From Kangiellaceae bacterium (GTDB lineage: Bacteria; Pseudomonadota; Gammaproteobacteria; Enterobacterales; Kangiellaceae), in the NCBI GenBank assembly GCA_016743995.1, contig JADGFG010000014.1, positions 1 to 40,584 on the forward strand: a DNA stretch of 40,584 bases. The letters are read 5' to 3'. A model generated the notes under the pieces. That model ran no database searches. It was given only the letters and a program-made list of their open reading frames with translations, and was not told where the DNA came from. Positions 19,010-26,371 of this stretch are shown one piece after another; position 1 is the first letter of the stretch, and each line of letters starts with the position of its first letter. Made by a program: the position numbers and the translations under genes.

Positions 19010-19981
19010 TTGAATGAATTAAAAGTTAAAAACAGATTTTCAGCAAATTTTGAAGCAGTGCCTGTTCTGTCGATCGTGATCCCTTTGTTTAATGCATCTG
19101 CATACATCTATGAGTTGCTTAGTTCTATTGACTGGCAGGTGCAGTCTGATGTTGAAATTCTATTGTTGAATGATGGCTCTACTGATAATACTGAGCAATT
19201 GGTCCAACAGTTTTTGCATTGCTCTTTGAGAGCTGATTGTTATCGTTACATCAGTCAGTCAAATCAGGGGGTGAGTGCAGCACGAAACCAGGGAATTCGC
19301 ATGGCTAAAGGTCAGTACATAGGCTTTGCCGATGCAGATGATGTTTTACGTTATGATTATTTTGAAAAAGTACTTCGGGTTATTAAAAATCATAAGCCTG
19401 ATTTGATTGAGTTTGGGTATCAGTCATTTAAAAGTTCATTAGAACTGGAGCAAGGTAGAGAGCGATATATCCATAAACGATGGGGTTTGTTTCAAAGTAA
19501 TAAAATTTTACGTAAAGTTTTTAAAAAGGGAAAGTGGTACCCTTGTATCAGGGTATATAACAAAAAAACGATTGGTGAAATCAGGTTTCCAGTAGGGGTT
19601 TGCTTTTGTGAAGATCTGATGACTATTCCAGCAATTTACGCCAGGTCAAAAAAAATATTTCATTTACGAGAATCAATTTATGGGTATCGCGATAATGAAC
19701 TGGGTGCAACGAATAATCCGCGTAAAGCTTACCTTGATGATCTGATTATCTTTTTTATCAAACTGACTAATAGAGAGGTTTATAAAGAGCTTAATTCAGT
19801 GTTGAGAAACCTGCTGGCTTTTAAAGTGCTGGATATTATTAATCAACTTCAATGTGGTAAAACAAAAAAAATTGAATTGCCTGAGGAAATGAAAAGAAAT
19901 ATCTACGAAGTTTTATTGGGGGTCTTATTCATTCCGGAGGTATCAGTTCGTAAAAAAGTAAGAGCATTTTTCTGGTTTTAA
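19010..19981 (+). CDS. Family 2 glycosyltransferase
   Basis: A 323-residue GT-A fold enzyme. The N-terminal nucleotide-sugar domain has LSIVIPLFNASAYI at about 21-34, LLLNDGSTDNTEQL, the SNQGVSAARNQGI segment and the metal-binding GFADADDVL. The C-terminal third is charged and helical and has no membrane segment, so it is probably cytoplasmic or peripheral. No ATG is available near the start; the best start is TTG at 19010, and the frame is closed by a stop at 18980. The ribosome site (ACGGG) is weak. There is no polysaccharide gene cluster around it, so its acceptor is unknown. Confidence 0.8.
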   Translation: MNELKVKNRFSANFEAVPVLSIVIPLFNASAYIYELLSSIDWQVQSDVEILLLNDGSTDNTEQLVQQFLHCSLRADCYRYISQSNQGVSAARNQGIRMAKGQYIGFADADDVLRYDYFEKVLRVIKNHKPDLIEFGYQSFKSSLELEQGRERYIHKRWGLFQSNKILRKVFKKGKWYPCIRVYNKKTIGEIRFPVGVCFCEDLMTIPAIYARSKKIFHLRESIYGYRDNELGATNNPRKAYLDDLIIFFIKLTNREVYKELNSVLRNLLAFKVLDIINQLQCGKTKKIELPEEMKRNIYEVLLGVLFIPEVSVRKKVRAFFWF

Positions 19982-20181
19982 ACTGGTTGTTCCTCGAACT
20001 CTGCTGTATTGAGAGAGCGTTGCTCTGATTATAGTCTTAATCTCGTTATCAAATAAGTCTGATGATAAATTTGAATTTACGTATGTTAACGTTTAACATG
20101 CAGAAAATCTAACAATATCACTATCCTGCCGACTCAGTTATTGGTGATTTTACCGGATAACAGCAGGCTGTTTTTTTGGAA

Positions 20182-22260
20182 ATGCAAAGTTCAGAACTAT
20201 CAGGTAGAGAAAGCTGTTCAATTATTATTGAGGGAGAATGGATTTATAATGCCTCACTTCAAGTTATATCTAACTTACAGAACGAATCATTTAGTCTTCG
20301 CTCAAAAACGGCAGAAGTTTTTAATCTGCTTGTTCAAAATCATAAGAATATAGTCACTTCAGAGCTTTTTTTTCAAACCGTCTGGTCAGATAAATTTGTC
20401 AGTGAAAACGTATTAAAACAGAGTATCAGTGAGTTAAGAAGTTATCTTGGTGAGAACAGCAAATCGATAATTAAGACGGTGCCCAAACAGGGGTACTGTT
20501 TGTCTGCAAATATCGATGTTTTGTCAATAGAAAATAATTTGAGCATGTTATTGACGGAGGGAAACAAAAAACCAGGGAAAGAAGCTTGCATCATTGATAC
20601 ACCTGAAATTCAAAAGCCGAAGCCTCAGCAGCGCATCATTTCTGATAATCGAGATAAGTCAGCAGTAACCCGCCGAATAGCTGAATATACAAAAAGCGTC
20701 ATAAAGAGCATAAGAGATAGAGGTTGGAGTCAATATAGTATTGTTTTTACTGTGTGCGTATTTTGTCCTTTAATTATGGCATTGACAATAAGCCAGTTTC
20801 AATTACGCCAATATAAACAAAGAGAACAAAACCAGCAAGTCAGGTACTATTCTCTGGTGGCTGGCCGTGATTTTTTTAAAGAAATTTTATCTCGATATTA
20901 TAGTACGCCTCAAGCAGAAAAAGAATTATTCAAGTCGGTTCTGGATAAATCTGGCGTTCAGATAGAGAGGTTTACCGGTAGCATTGAAAGTCAGCTGGGA
21001 AAGTTAGTTGCACTTTTCGAGTTGTACCGCATAGGCGGATATTATAATGAAGCAAGACTCATTATCAGTCGCATTGAAGAGAATGTCGAAGCGCTATATG
21101 GGAAGAACTCTACTGAGTTCGTTCAGGTTAAGTTTGACACAATTGAGATACTGATTAATCTTCGTCGGCGTCAGGAAGCTTATGATGTTGCAAGGTATGT
21201 ACTGGAAATAACTAAACAGCAGCATCTTGAGAATAATCAGCTTTTGGCAAAAGCCTTTTTTTTAGCCGGCAGGGCTTACCTGTTTTGTATGGAGCCTTTC
21301 TGTGAGCGCGCTGATAGTATGAAAAATGGCGAACAGCTTACGAGAACAGCTTTGGAATTATACCAGGCGGAGCTGGACGAGGATGCCATTGAAATTGCTG
21401 ATACCTATTATTTATTAAACTGGTTTATTCGGACGGGAAAAGAAAAAATTGCACTTGTTGAATCGGCGAAGGATATTTATCAACGTAAACTCGGTGATTA
21501 TCATGAAAAAACAGCTGCAGCTCTGGTTGAGCTGGGACGAATTCTGACTTTTTATGAGCGGCGTTGGGAGCAGGGGGAAGCTTTCCTTTTGAAAGCTTTT
21601 GAGATACACAAACAGCTTTATCCCGATAATCACCCTGCAATGGCGGTTATCAACGGTTATCTGGGAGAGCATTATTTTATGGTGAGTCAATATGATAAGG
21701 CTATCAGGTATTCACTTATTGCTTCAAAAATAACATCTGCCAGTCGCGGTGAAGGGAATGATAGTCATCTGGAAGATCTAATGCTGACAGCACGTTCTAT
21801 GTTATATCGCGGTGATCCTGAAAATGCAAAAAAAATACTGAACAAAGCATTTGATATTATCAGGCGTCACAAATTAACGCCTGCCTTTCTCATTTTTCGA
21901 GCACTTAATTCTACATTATTGAGAACTCAGATAATGCTAAAGGAGAATATTCCGGATTATCCGCAGTTGATTGAAGAAATAAATAATAGCAAGGAAACTT
22001 TTAAAGCATCCGGCTCGGTGTTAGTTCATGAGCATCAAACGCAATTATTACTTTATTACCCTGAGCATTTTTCGAACAAGAAGTATCTGGATAATTTGCG
22101 GATACTGTTTAATAACCTGAATCCGAAAAGTCGATACTTATATCGCTCTGATTTATTGTTTCTACAAGAACGAGCCAGTCAGCTGTGTTCAATAATTAGC
22201 CCCTCATTTTGTGTTGAAGTGACGTCATCATTTAGTGATATTGATTTTAACAATGGCTGA
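20182..22260 (+). CDS. CadC/ToxR-type transmembrane regulator with TPR-like C-terminal domain
   Basis: About 692 residues. Residues 13-108 form an OmpR/PhoB-type winged-helix domain (SKTAEVFNLLVQNHKNIVT, VSENVLKQSISELRSYLG, IIKTVPKQGYCLS). A linker and a single transmembrane helix follow at about 185-205 (YSIVFTVCVFCPLIMALTIS). The remaining 480 residues are helical repeats resembling TPRs, presumably periplasmic (GNDSHLEDLMLTARSMLYRG, HPAMAVINGYLGEHYFMVSQ). The layout is that of one-component regulators that read a periplasmic signal and bind DNA from the membrane. ATG at 20182 is the likely start; a TTG two codons earlier is possible. No target is shown, but the secreted protein and the aryl-polyene operon lie directly downstream on the same strand. 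Confidence 0.8.
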   Translation: MQSSELSGRESCSIIIEGEWIYNASLQVISNLQNESFSLRSKTAEVFNLLVQNHKNIVTSELFFQTVWSDKFVSENVLKQSISELRSYLGENSKSIIKTVPKQGYCLSANIDVLSIENNLSMLLTEGNKKPGKEACIIDTPEIQKPKPQQRIISDNRDKSAVTRRIAEYTKSVIKSIRDRGWSQYSIVFTVCVFCPLIMALTISQFQLRQYKQREQNQQVRYYSLVAGRDFFKEILSRYYSTPQAEKELFKSVLDKSGVQIERFTGSIESQLGKLVALFELYRIGGYYNEARLIISRIEENVEALYGKNSTEFVQVKFDTIEILINLRRRQEAYDVARYVLEITKQQHLENNQLLAKAFFLAGRAYLFCMEPFCERADSMKNGEQLTRTALELYQAELDEDAIEIADTYYLLNWFIRTGKEKIALVESAKDIYQRKLGDYHEKTAAALVELGRILTFYERRWEQGEAFLLKAFEIHKQLYPDNHPAMAVINGYLGEHYFMVSQYDKAIRYSLIASKITSASRGEGNDSHLEDLMLTARSMLYRGDPENAKKILNKAFDIIRRHKLTPAFLIFRALNSTLLRTQIMLKENIPDYPQLIEEINNSKETFKASGSVLVHEHQTQLLLYYPEHFSNKKYLDNLRILFNNLNPKSRYLYRSDLLFLQERASQLCSIISPSFCVEVTSSFSDIDFNNG

Positions 22261-22781
22261 TTAATCATTATTATATTTTAACTGTACTGGATCTTAGCTT
22301 TCCCTGTGATTACTTTCTCAAAGCAATTCAAGTCTTAAAAACATTTCAAGTCTTTAAAACACTTCAAGCCTTTAAAACACTTAGCACAAGAAATATCTCA
22401 AAGTGATTTACTGAAAGAGGTAAACGCTTATCTTTTATCGCTTAAATAGATTATTTCAGATAATTAAACTATGAAGGAAATGTGAAATAAGCATTTTTAA
22501 TAGATTTTTTACTTTTATTGAAAGTTTTTAATGGGTAGAGGCAATATCATTCTGGTTCCAGCATGTTGGTTGATTGTTGTAGAAAATAATAATACTTAGT
22601 CTTAATTGAGTTAACAGTCGTTGTCTGGGGAAGGAATAATTATAAATTTATGTGTTGTTCAACTGAAATAGATTCACACTGCTATTAGTAATTATTCGAT
22701 AGATGGTGTCTGTAAAAAGTGGGGTGGATTCACTCGTTTAAAATACAGGCAATTTGTTTCAACAATTATGAGGAAATAAAA
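22261..22781. other. 520-base A/T-rich intergenic region
   Basis: No gene is evident between the regulator and the small secreted protein. It contains an 18-base tandem repeat (listed separately) and otherwise A/T-rich DNA that must hold the promoter of the secreted protein. I could not pick a specific promoter. Confidence 0.5.
22324..22382 (+). repeat. 18-nt tandem repeat x 3 plus a partial fourth
   Basis: Units start at 22324, 22342 and 22360 (for example CATTTCAAGTCTTTAAAA and CACTTCAAGCCTTTAAAA), then CACTT. Units differ by a few substitutions and no indels. Unlike most other arrays here it starts about 60 bases after the nearest stop codon. Confidence 0.8.
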
Positions 22782-23234
22782 ATGAAAAAAACACCAATAT
22801 TAATTTCAATGAGTTTATTTTTTATGGCGGCTTCGTCAGCAGTAATCTCTGATGTACAGTTATCAGAGCCAGAGTTTGATGCGGCCAACCAGTCGGTTCC
22901 TGATGTACAGCCAGAGGCTGCGCGCAGAGCTTCTGACAGGATGTTACATGATATCTCAACTCAGAATCGCTGTACGGTAAAAACGTCTGGCGCTAGTCGT
23001 AATTCGCTCTGGCATCGTGGGATGAGTGCAAATGTTGACCAGGATGTCCTTAATGGTGAAATAATTGCCTATCAGATCAGATGGTTCAATGGCCGTTGGA
23101 GTGGCTGGTACGTACCTGGTGTCAATGATGTGGATACTAAGGTTAACCGAAATAACTCAGCAAAAAACAATACATTGCGTCGAGTCTGGTCTTATTTCTA
23201 TGATCATACTCACAAGTATATTATTTGTCGTTAG
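22782..23234 (+). CDS. Small secreted protein with aromatic-rich C-terminus, unknown
   Basis: A 150-residue protein with a signal peptide (MKKTPILISMSLFFMAASSA). The mature part begins acidic and ends in a conserved-looking aromatic module with segments RWFNGRWSGWYVPGVNDVD and RRVWSYFYDHTHKYIICR. Only two cysteines are in the mature part (in QNRCTV and the last-but-one residue), so one disulfide could join the start and end of this module. The start is fixed by TGAGGAAAT about nine bases before the ATG at 22782; an upstream frame extension to 22719 would bury the signal peptide. I do not recognise the family; a carbohydrate-binding or lectin-like role is only a guess from the Trp/Tyr content. 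A strong hairpin terminator follows it. Confidence 0.7.
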   Translation: MKKTPILISMSLFFMAASSAVISDVQLSEPEFDAANQSVPDVQPEAARRASDRMLHDISTQNRCTVKTSGASRNSLWHRGMSANVDQDVLNGEIIAYQIRWFNGRWSGWYVPGVNDVDTKVNRNNSAKNNTLRRVWSYFYDHTHKYIICR

Positions 23235-23248
23235 TTTCAATAATAACC

Positions 23249-23275
23249 CAGGGCGCTACGGACTTAAGCGCCCTG
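23249..23275 (+). terminator. Rho-independent terminator after the secreted protein
   Basis: CAGGGCGC (23249-23256) and GCGCCCTG (23268-23275) form an 8-bp G/C-rich stem with an 11-base loop, 15 bases after the stop codon and followed by TGGTTT. The stem is strong and the T run short. It should insulate the aryl-polyene operon from upstream transcription. Confidence 0.7.
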
Positions 23276-23501
23276 TGGTTTAAGTATTGTGTATAACAGT
23301 CTTTTTGTTGGTTAAATTCCCATCTTGTCTTCAGGTCATATGCCTTGTTATTAATGGATATCTATTTATCAATAGATGTATGAAATAAAATAACCAGAAA
23401 CCTCCTGCTTTGTTCTAATTAGTTGTTTTTATTACTCTTTTCTGGAACTTGTAAACGGTGTATATCGTTACATTCAAATTACGTGTTTTTACACTGATAC
23501 C

Positions 23502-23510
23502 TGTTATAAT
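23502..23510 (+). promoter_or_regulatory. Extended -10 promoter for the aryl-polyene operon
   Basis: TGTTATAAT is a perfect extended -10 (TGnTATAAT). No good -35 hexamer lies 17 bases upstream, as is common for extended -10 promoters. A small GTGT-TTTT-ACAC dyad (23483-23494) lies where a regulator could bind. The predicted leader to the apeC start is about 93 bases and contains the 19-base repeat. Confidence 0.55.
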
Positions 23511-23556
23511 TCGGTTGAATTTATCTTTGAGTTGTGCAAAAATTGCGCGTTTTTTA

Positions 23557-23613
23557 GCGATGTGTCAATATTTGAGAGATGTGTCAGTATTTAAGGGATG
23601 TGCCAATAAATGA
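23557..23613 (+). repeat. 19-nt tandem repeat x 3 ending in the apeC start codon
   Basis: Three 19-base units start at 23557, 23576 and 23595 without indels. Each begins GNGATGTGYCA. The last ends AATGA where the first two end TTTGA and TTTAA, so the ATG start at 23610 was created inside the third copy. Confidence 0.85.
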
Positions 23614-24467
23614 GTAAAACGCTCTGTTTCACTATTGACGCCTGGTCGGCCTGGTCATCATCTCGGTGCCGTCAATCGGACTGGGTTAACTGGGGTATGG
23701 AAAAGCAGATTAGCGCCAACCAGTTGCCACTGGATGTTTCCGGGATCCCGGCAATGAAAAGAAGGCGCATGAGTCGTTTAAGCCAGATGGCAATAGCAAC
23801 AGCTTTAAATTGCACGAATGAACGGTTAGATTGTATGAATGGAAGCTTAAGTGAATCTGGAAAGCATACATCAGAATTTGATAAAGCAGTGTCCGATAAA
23901 CCAGTGCCGGATAAACCAGTGTCCGATAAACCATTATGTGTATTTGCCTCAAAACATGGAGAGCTTTCGCGCACTGTAAAAATACTGCAAACAATGGCAG
24001 CTCAGCAGGATATGTCTCCAGCAAGCTTTAGTTTGTCGGTGCATAATACATCGCTTGGATTGTTTTCTATTATTGATGGCAATGAGCAACCTGCTACCAC
24101 TGTTACTGCCGGAGAAGACACCTTTGGTTATGGTTTACTGGAATCTTCGGTTATTTTGTCCAGGTTTCCCAAAAGTCAGGTACTTTACGTTTATCACGAT
24201 GAGCCGGTGCCAGATACTTATTCTCAGTACGATGAAAGTATTGATGAGTCTATTTGCATTGCTCTTCTTTTATCGGCAACTACATTGGATAAAAAGTCAT
24301 CAAAGGACGCCATTCAGTTTTCTTTTAATGCCAGAAATCTCTCAGATAGCGAGGAATGTCAGACAGATTCCATTGAACTGGGAAGTGCTTTTTTGAAGTA
24401 CTTTTTATCTGATCGAAAAAATGCGACCGCTCATACCCCTACAACCAGTTGGCACTGGGGACAGTAA
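23610..24467 (+). CDS. apeC: Aryl-polyene chain-length factor, catalytically inactive ketosynthase-like (ApeC-like)
   Basis: A 285-residue protein of the short Ketoacyl-synt_2 family, the partner of ApeO that sets polyene length. It starts CFTIDAWSAWSSS, has KRRRMSRLSQMAIATALNC at 50-68, and has SVHNTSLG at 143-150 at the place where active ketosynthases carry the nucleophilic cysteine. There is no cysteine there, so it should not condense alone. The last part (AGEDTFGYGLLESSVIL) matches the family's AG-E motif region. Residues 91-109 are an inserted pentapeptide repeat (DKAVS, DKPVP, DKPVS, DKPL). The gene is short compared with true ketosynthases but normal for this family. It is the first gene of the operon and overlaps the next by one base (TAATG). 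Confidence 0.8.
   Translation: MSKTLCFTIDAWSAWSSSRCRQSDWVNWGMEKQISANQLPLDVSGIPAMKRRRMSRLSQMAIATALNCTNERLDCMNGSLSESGKHTSEFDKAVSDKPVPDKPVSDKPLCVFASKHGELSRTVKILQTMAAQQDMSPASFSLSVHNTSLGLFSIIDGNEQPATTVTAGEDTFGYGLLESSVILSRFPKSQVLYVYHDEPVPDTYSQYDESIDESICIALLLSATTLDKKSSKDAIQFSFNARNLSDSEECQTDSIELGSAFLKYFLSDRKNATAHTPTTSWHWGQ
23880..23934 (+). repeat. In-frame 15-nt repeat x 3.7 inside apeC
   Basis: Units start at 23880, 23895, 23910 and 23925 (partial), each close to GATAAACCAGTGTCC. They encode DKxVx pentapeptides. The length is a multiple of three, unlike the intergenic arrays of this operon. Confidence 0.85.
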
Positions 24468-25249
24468 TGTCTGGTATGATTAATTATTGCTGGCGATTAG
24501 TGGCTTCCTTGTTTAGTTTTATCGTTTTCGGTGTGGGGGGACTTTTATTGGCTGTAACCGTCTTTCCTTTGCTTTTCTTGCTGATACAAAACGAAGCCGA
24601 AAGAACCAGGTCTGCAAGATTAGTTATTCACAACAGTTTCCGTTTTTTTGTATACATGATACAGTTTTTTGGAATATTTAATTTTGATATTAAACAGGCA
24701 GAGAAACAACTGGCGAACTATCGTGGTAAAATAATTATTGCTAATCACCCATCATTGATTGATGTTGTTGTTCTTATTTCTATTCTTCCTCAAGCTGATT
24801 GTATTGTTAAAAAAGCGTTGTGGAATAACTTTTTCTTAAAAGGCGTGGTTAAGGCGGCTGGTTATATAAAAAATAGTCAGAATGCTGACGAATTAATGGA
24901 AGCTTGCTCGCAGTCTCTACAAGCAGGTTATTCTTTAATCATTTTTCCAGAAGGTACCCGAACTCGCTCCTCGGGTAAGATTGAATTGCAGAGAGGCGCA
25001 TCTAACATTGCATTGAGATGTGGTGTTGATATGATACCGGTTACTATTTGTTGTCAGCCTTCAACGTTAGCAAAAAGTGAGCCCTGGTATAGTATTCCTT
25101 GTAAAAAACCAGTGTTTAAGGTGGGTACCGGGAAACCTGTTAACGTAAGAAAGTTTATAAAATCAGATCAAAGCATGTCGATCAGTGCCAGACGATTGAC
25201 CGCTTATATAGAAAACTATTTTAATGAGGAAGTAAGTAGTCATGCATGA
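24467..25249 (+). CDS. PlsC-like 1-acylglycerol-3-phosphate acyltransferase family protein (ApeD-like)
   Basis: A 260-residue membrane-associated acyltransferase. An N-terminal hydrophobic segment (LFSFIVFGVGGLLLAV, residues 15-30) is followed by the catalytic NHPSLID (His94, Asp99) and FPEGTRTRS at 160-168, the substrate-binding block of the LPLAT family. In aryl-polyene operons such an enzyme is thought to attach the polyene to a lipid or glycolipid; that role is inferred from context. The start ATG at 24467 overlaps the upstream stop as TAATG and is preceded by GGGGA, so translational coupling is likely. The gene overlaps the following ACP by eight bases. Confidence 0.85.
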   Translation: MSGMINYCWRLVASLFSFIVFGVGGLLLAVTVFPLLFLLIQNEAERTRSARLVIHNSFRFFVYMIQFFGIFNFDIKQAEKQLANYRGKIIIANHPSLIDVVVLISILPQADCIVKKALWNNFFLKGVVKAAGYIKNSQNADELMEACSQSLQAGYSLIIFPEGTRTRSSGKIELQRGASNIALRCGVDMIPVTICCQPSTLAKSEPWYSIPCKKPVFKVGTGKPVNVRKFIKSDQSMSISARRLTAYIENYFNEEVSSHA

Positions 25250-25490
25250 ATTAGAGACTGAAATTAAAGCCCTTATTATTGACTCGCTTGAGCTTGAAGA
25301 TGTCTCCGTTGCTGATATTGATGCTACGGAAGCTTTGTTTGGTGAGGGACTGGGGTTAGATTCAATTGATGCTCTGGAACTAGGGCTGGCATTGAAGAAA
25401 AAATATAATATACAATTGGAAGCAAATTCAGAGGAGTCCAGAAAGCATTTTTATTCTGTGGCTTCGTTAGTAGCTTTTATACAAGAATAG
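25242..25490 (+). CDS. apeE: Acyl carrier protein 1 (ApeE-like)
   Basis: An 82-residue acidic ACP. The phosphopantetheine serine is Ser41 in GLGLDSIDALELG. The four-helix composition and length are normal. It carries intermediates during polyene assembly. It overlaps the acyltransferase by eight bases and is followed 15 bases later by a second ACP. Two distinct ACPs in a row are the hallmark of this cluster type; which of them takes the starter and which the chain cannot be told from sequence. The E/F letters follow gene order. Confidence 0.9.
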   Translation: MHELETEIKALIIDSLELEDVSVADIDATEALFGEGLGLDSIDALELGLALKKKYNIQLEANSEESRKHFYSVASLVAFIQE

Positions 25491-25505
25491 AGAGAAATCG
25501 TATAA

Positions 25506-25754
25506 ATGAAAGATAAGAATGACATTTTTAATTGTTTGTCAGACATTCTGGTTGAAGAATTTGAAGTTGACAGAAATGAAATCACTTTAGATGCACAGTT
25601 ATATCAGGAGCTTGATCTGGACAGTATTGATGCAGTTGACCTTGTTATTAAATTGCAGGAATTAACAGGCAAAAAAATTGAACCTGAAACATTTAAATCA
25701 GTAAGGACAATTAGCGATGTTGTTAACGCGGTAGATGAACTTATCGCCGTTTAA
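25506..25754 (+). CDS. apeF: Acyl carrier protein 2 (ApeF-like)
   Basis: An 82-residue ACP with the phosphopantetheine serine Ser40 in ELDLDSIDAVDLV. Its sequence is only moderately similar to the first ACP (82 residues each, with divergent N-termini), so it is not a recent duplicate. The stop TAA at 25752-25754 overlaps an ATG (TAATG) and is in the first unit of a 16-base tandem repeat that fills the gap to the next gene. Confidence 0.9.
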   Translation: MKDKNDIFNCLSDILVEEFEVDRNEITLDAQLYQELDLDSIDAVDLVIKLQELTGKKIEPETFKSVRTISDVVNAVDELIAV

Positions 25755-25811
25755 TGAAATCAGCGCTTAATGAAATCAGTGTTTAATAAAGTTAATACTT
25801 AATGAAAATCA
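25748..25811 (+). repeat. 16-nt tandem repeat x 4 spanning the apeF-apeG junction
   Basis: Units start at 25748, 25764, 25780 and 25796, without indels (CGTTTAATGAAATCAG, CGCTTAATGAAATCAG, TGTTTAATAAAGTTAA, TACTTAATGAAAATCA). The first contains the apeF stop, the last contains the apeG start. Three of four units contain the stop-start overlap TAATG. Confidence 0.9.
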
Positions 25812-26362
25812 TATTTAAACTATTAGCTATTTTACTGGTTGTCACTTACCCACTAATCGTTTTTTTTGGACTGAGTGTTTTTGAACCAGGAATCATTGCT
25901 ATATTTTTAATTGTAATCATTTTACTCCGGCTGATTTCTTTTCAGTCGGCTTCTGGCGTGAGCAATTTTAAAAGTGTTATCGTTGTTTCGCTTGCAGGAG
26001 GGCTTATTGCTGTTTTTACTTTAATCAGTAACTCTATTTATGGGTTAAAATTATACCCGGTGCTGATTAATTTTTCGATGTTGGTATTATTTGCTTATAG
26101 TTTAACTGCAGAGCAAACAATCATTGAAAAAATCGCTCGAATAAAGGAACCTGATTTACCAATAGAAGGGGTGATATATACCAGAAAAATCACCTGGATC
26201 TGGTGTTGTTTTTTTATCTGTAATGGACTTTTTTCGTTGTATACTGCGCTATATACCAGTATAGAGTTCTGGACCATATATAATGGTCTGGTGTCTTATA
26301 TCATTATGGGGGCTCTTTTGGGTGGCGAGCTACTCTATCGAAGTCTGGTTTTGCAAAAGTAG
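25802..26362 (+). CDS. Polytopic inner-membrane protein of the aryl-polyene operon (ApeG-like, COG4648)
   Basis: A 186-residue protein with about five to six membrane helices (IIFKLLAILLVVTYPLIVFF, then segments near residues 27-42, 55-73, 78-96, 137-156 and 160-180) and few charged loops. The only sizeable loop has KIARIKEPDLPIEG. Position between the ACP and the aryl ligase matches a conserved unknown membrane protein in this cluster type, which I recall as COG4648. Function is unknown; a scaffold for the assembly proteins is conceivable. The start overlaps an upstream TAA as TAATG. Confidence 0.75.
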   Translation: MKIIFKLLAILLVVTYPLIVFFGLSVFEPGIIAIFLIVIILLRLISFQSASGVSNFKSVIVVSLAGGLIAVFTLISNSIYGLKLYPVLINFSMLVLFAYSLTAEQTIIEKIARIKEPDLPIEGVIYTRKITWIWCCFFICNGLFSLYTALYTSIEFWTIYNGLVSYIIMGALLGGELLYRSLVLQK

Positions 26363-26371
26363 GTTGCTTTT

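Noticed and set aside
23672-24024. Overlapping minus-strand frames of 100 and 104 codons in apeC
   Set aside because: They are shadows of the plus-strand gene; their repeat-like protein sequence comes from the DNA repeat read on the other strand, and they have no ribosome site.
23610-24467. Truncated or frameshifted ketosynthase
   Set aside because: At 285 residues it is short for a ketosynthase, but length and motif order fit the Cys-less Ketoacyl-synt_2 family and the frame is intact, with an overlapping downstream start.
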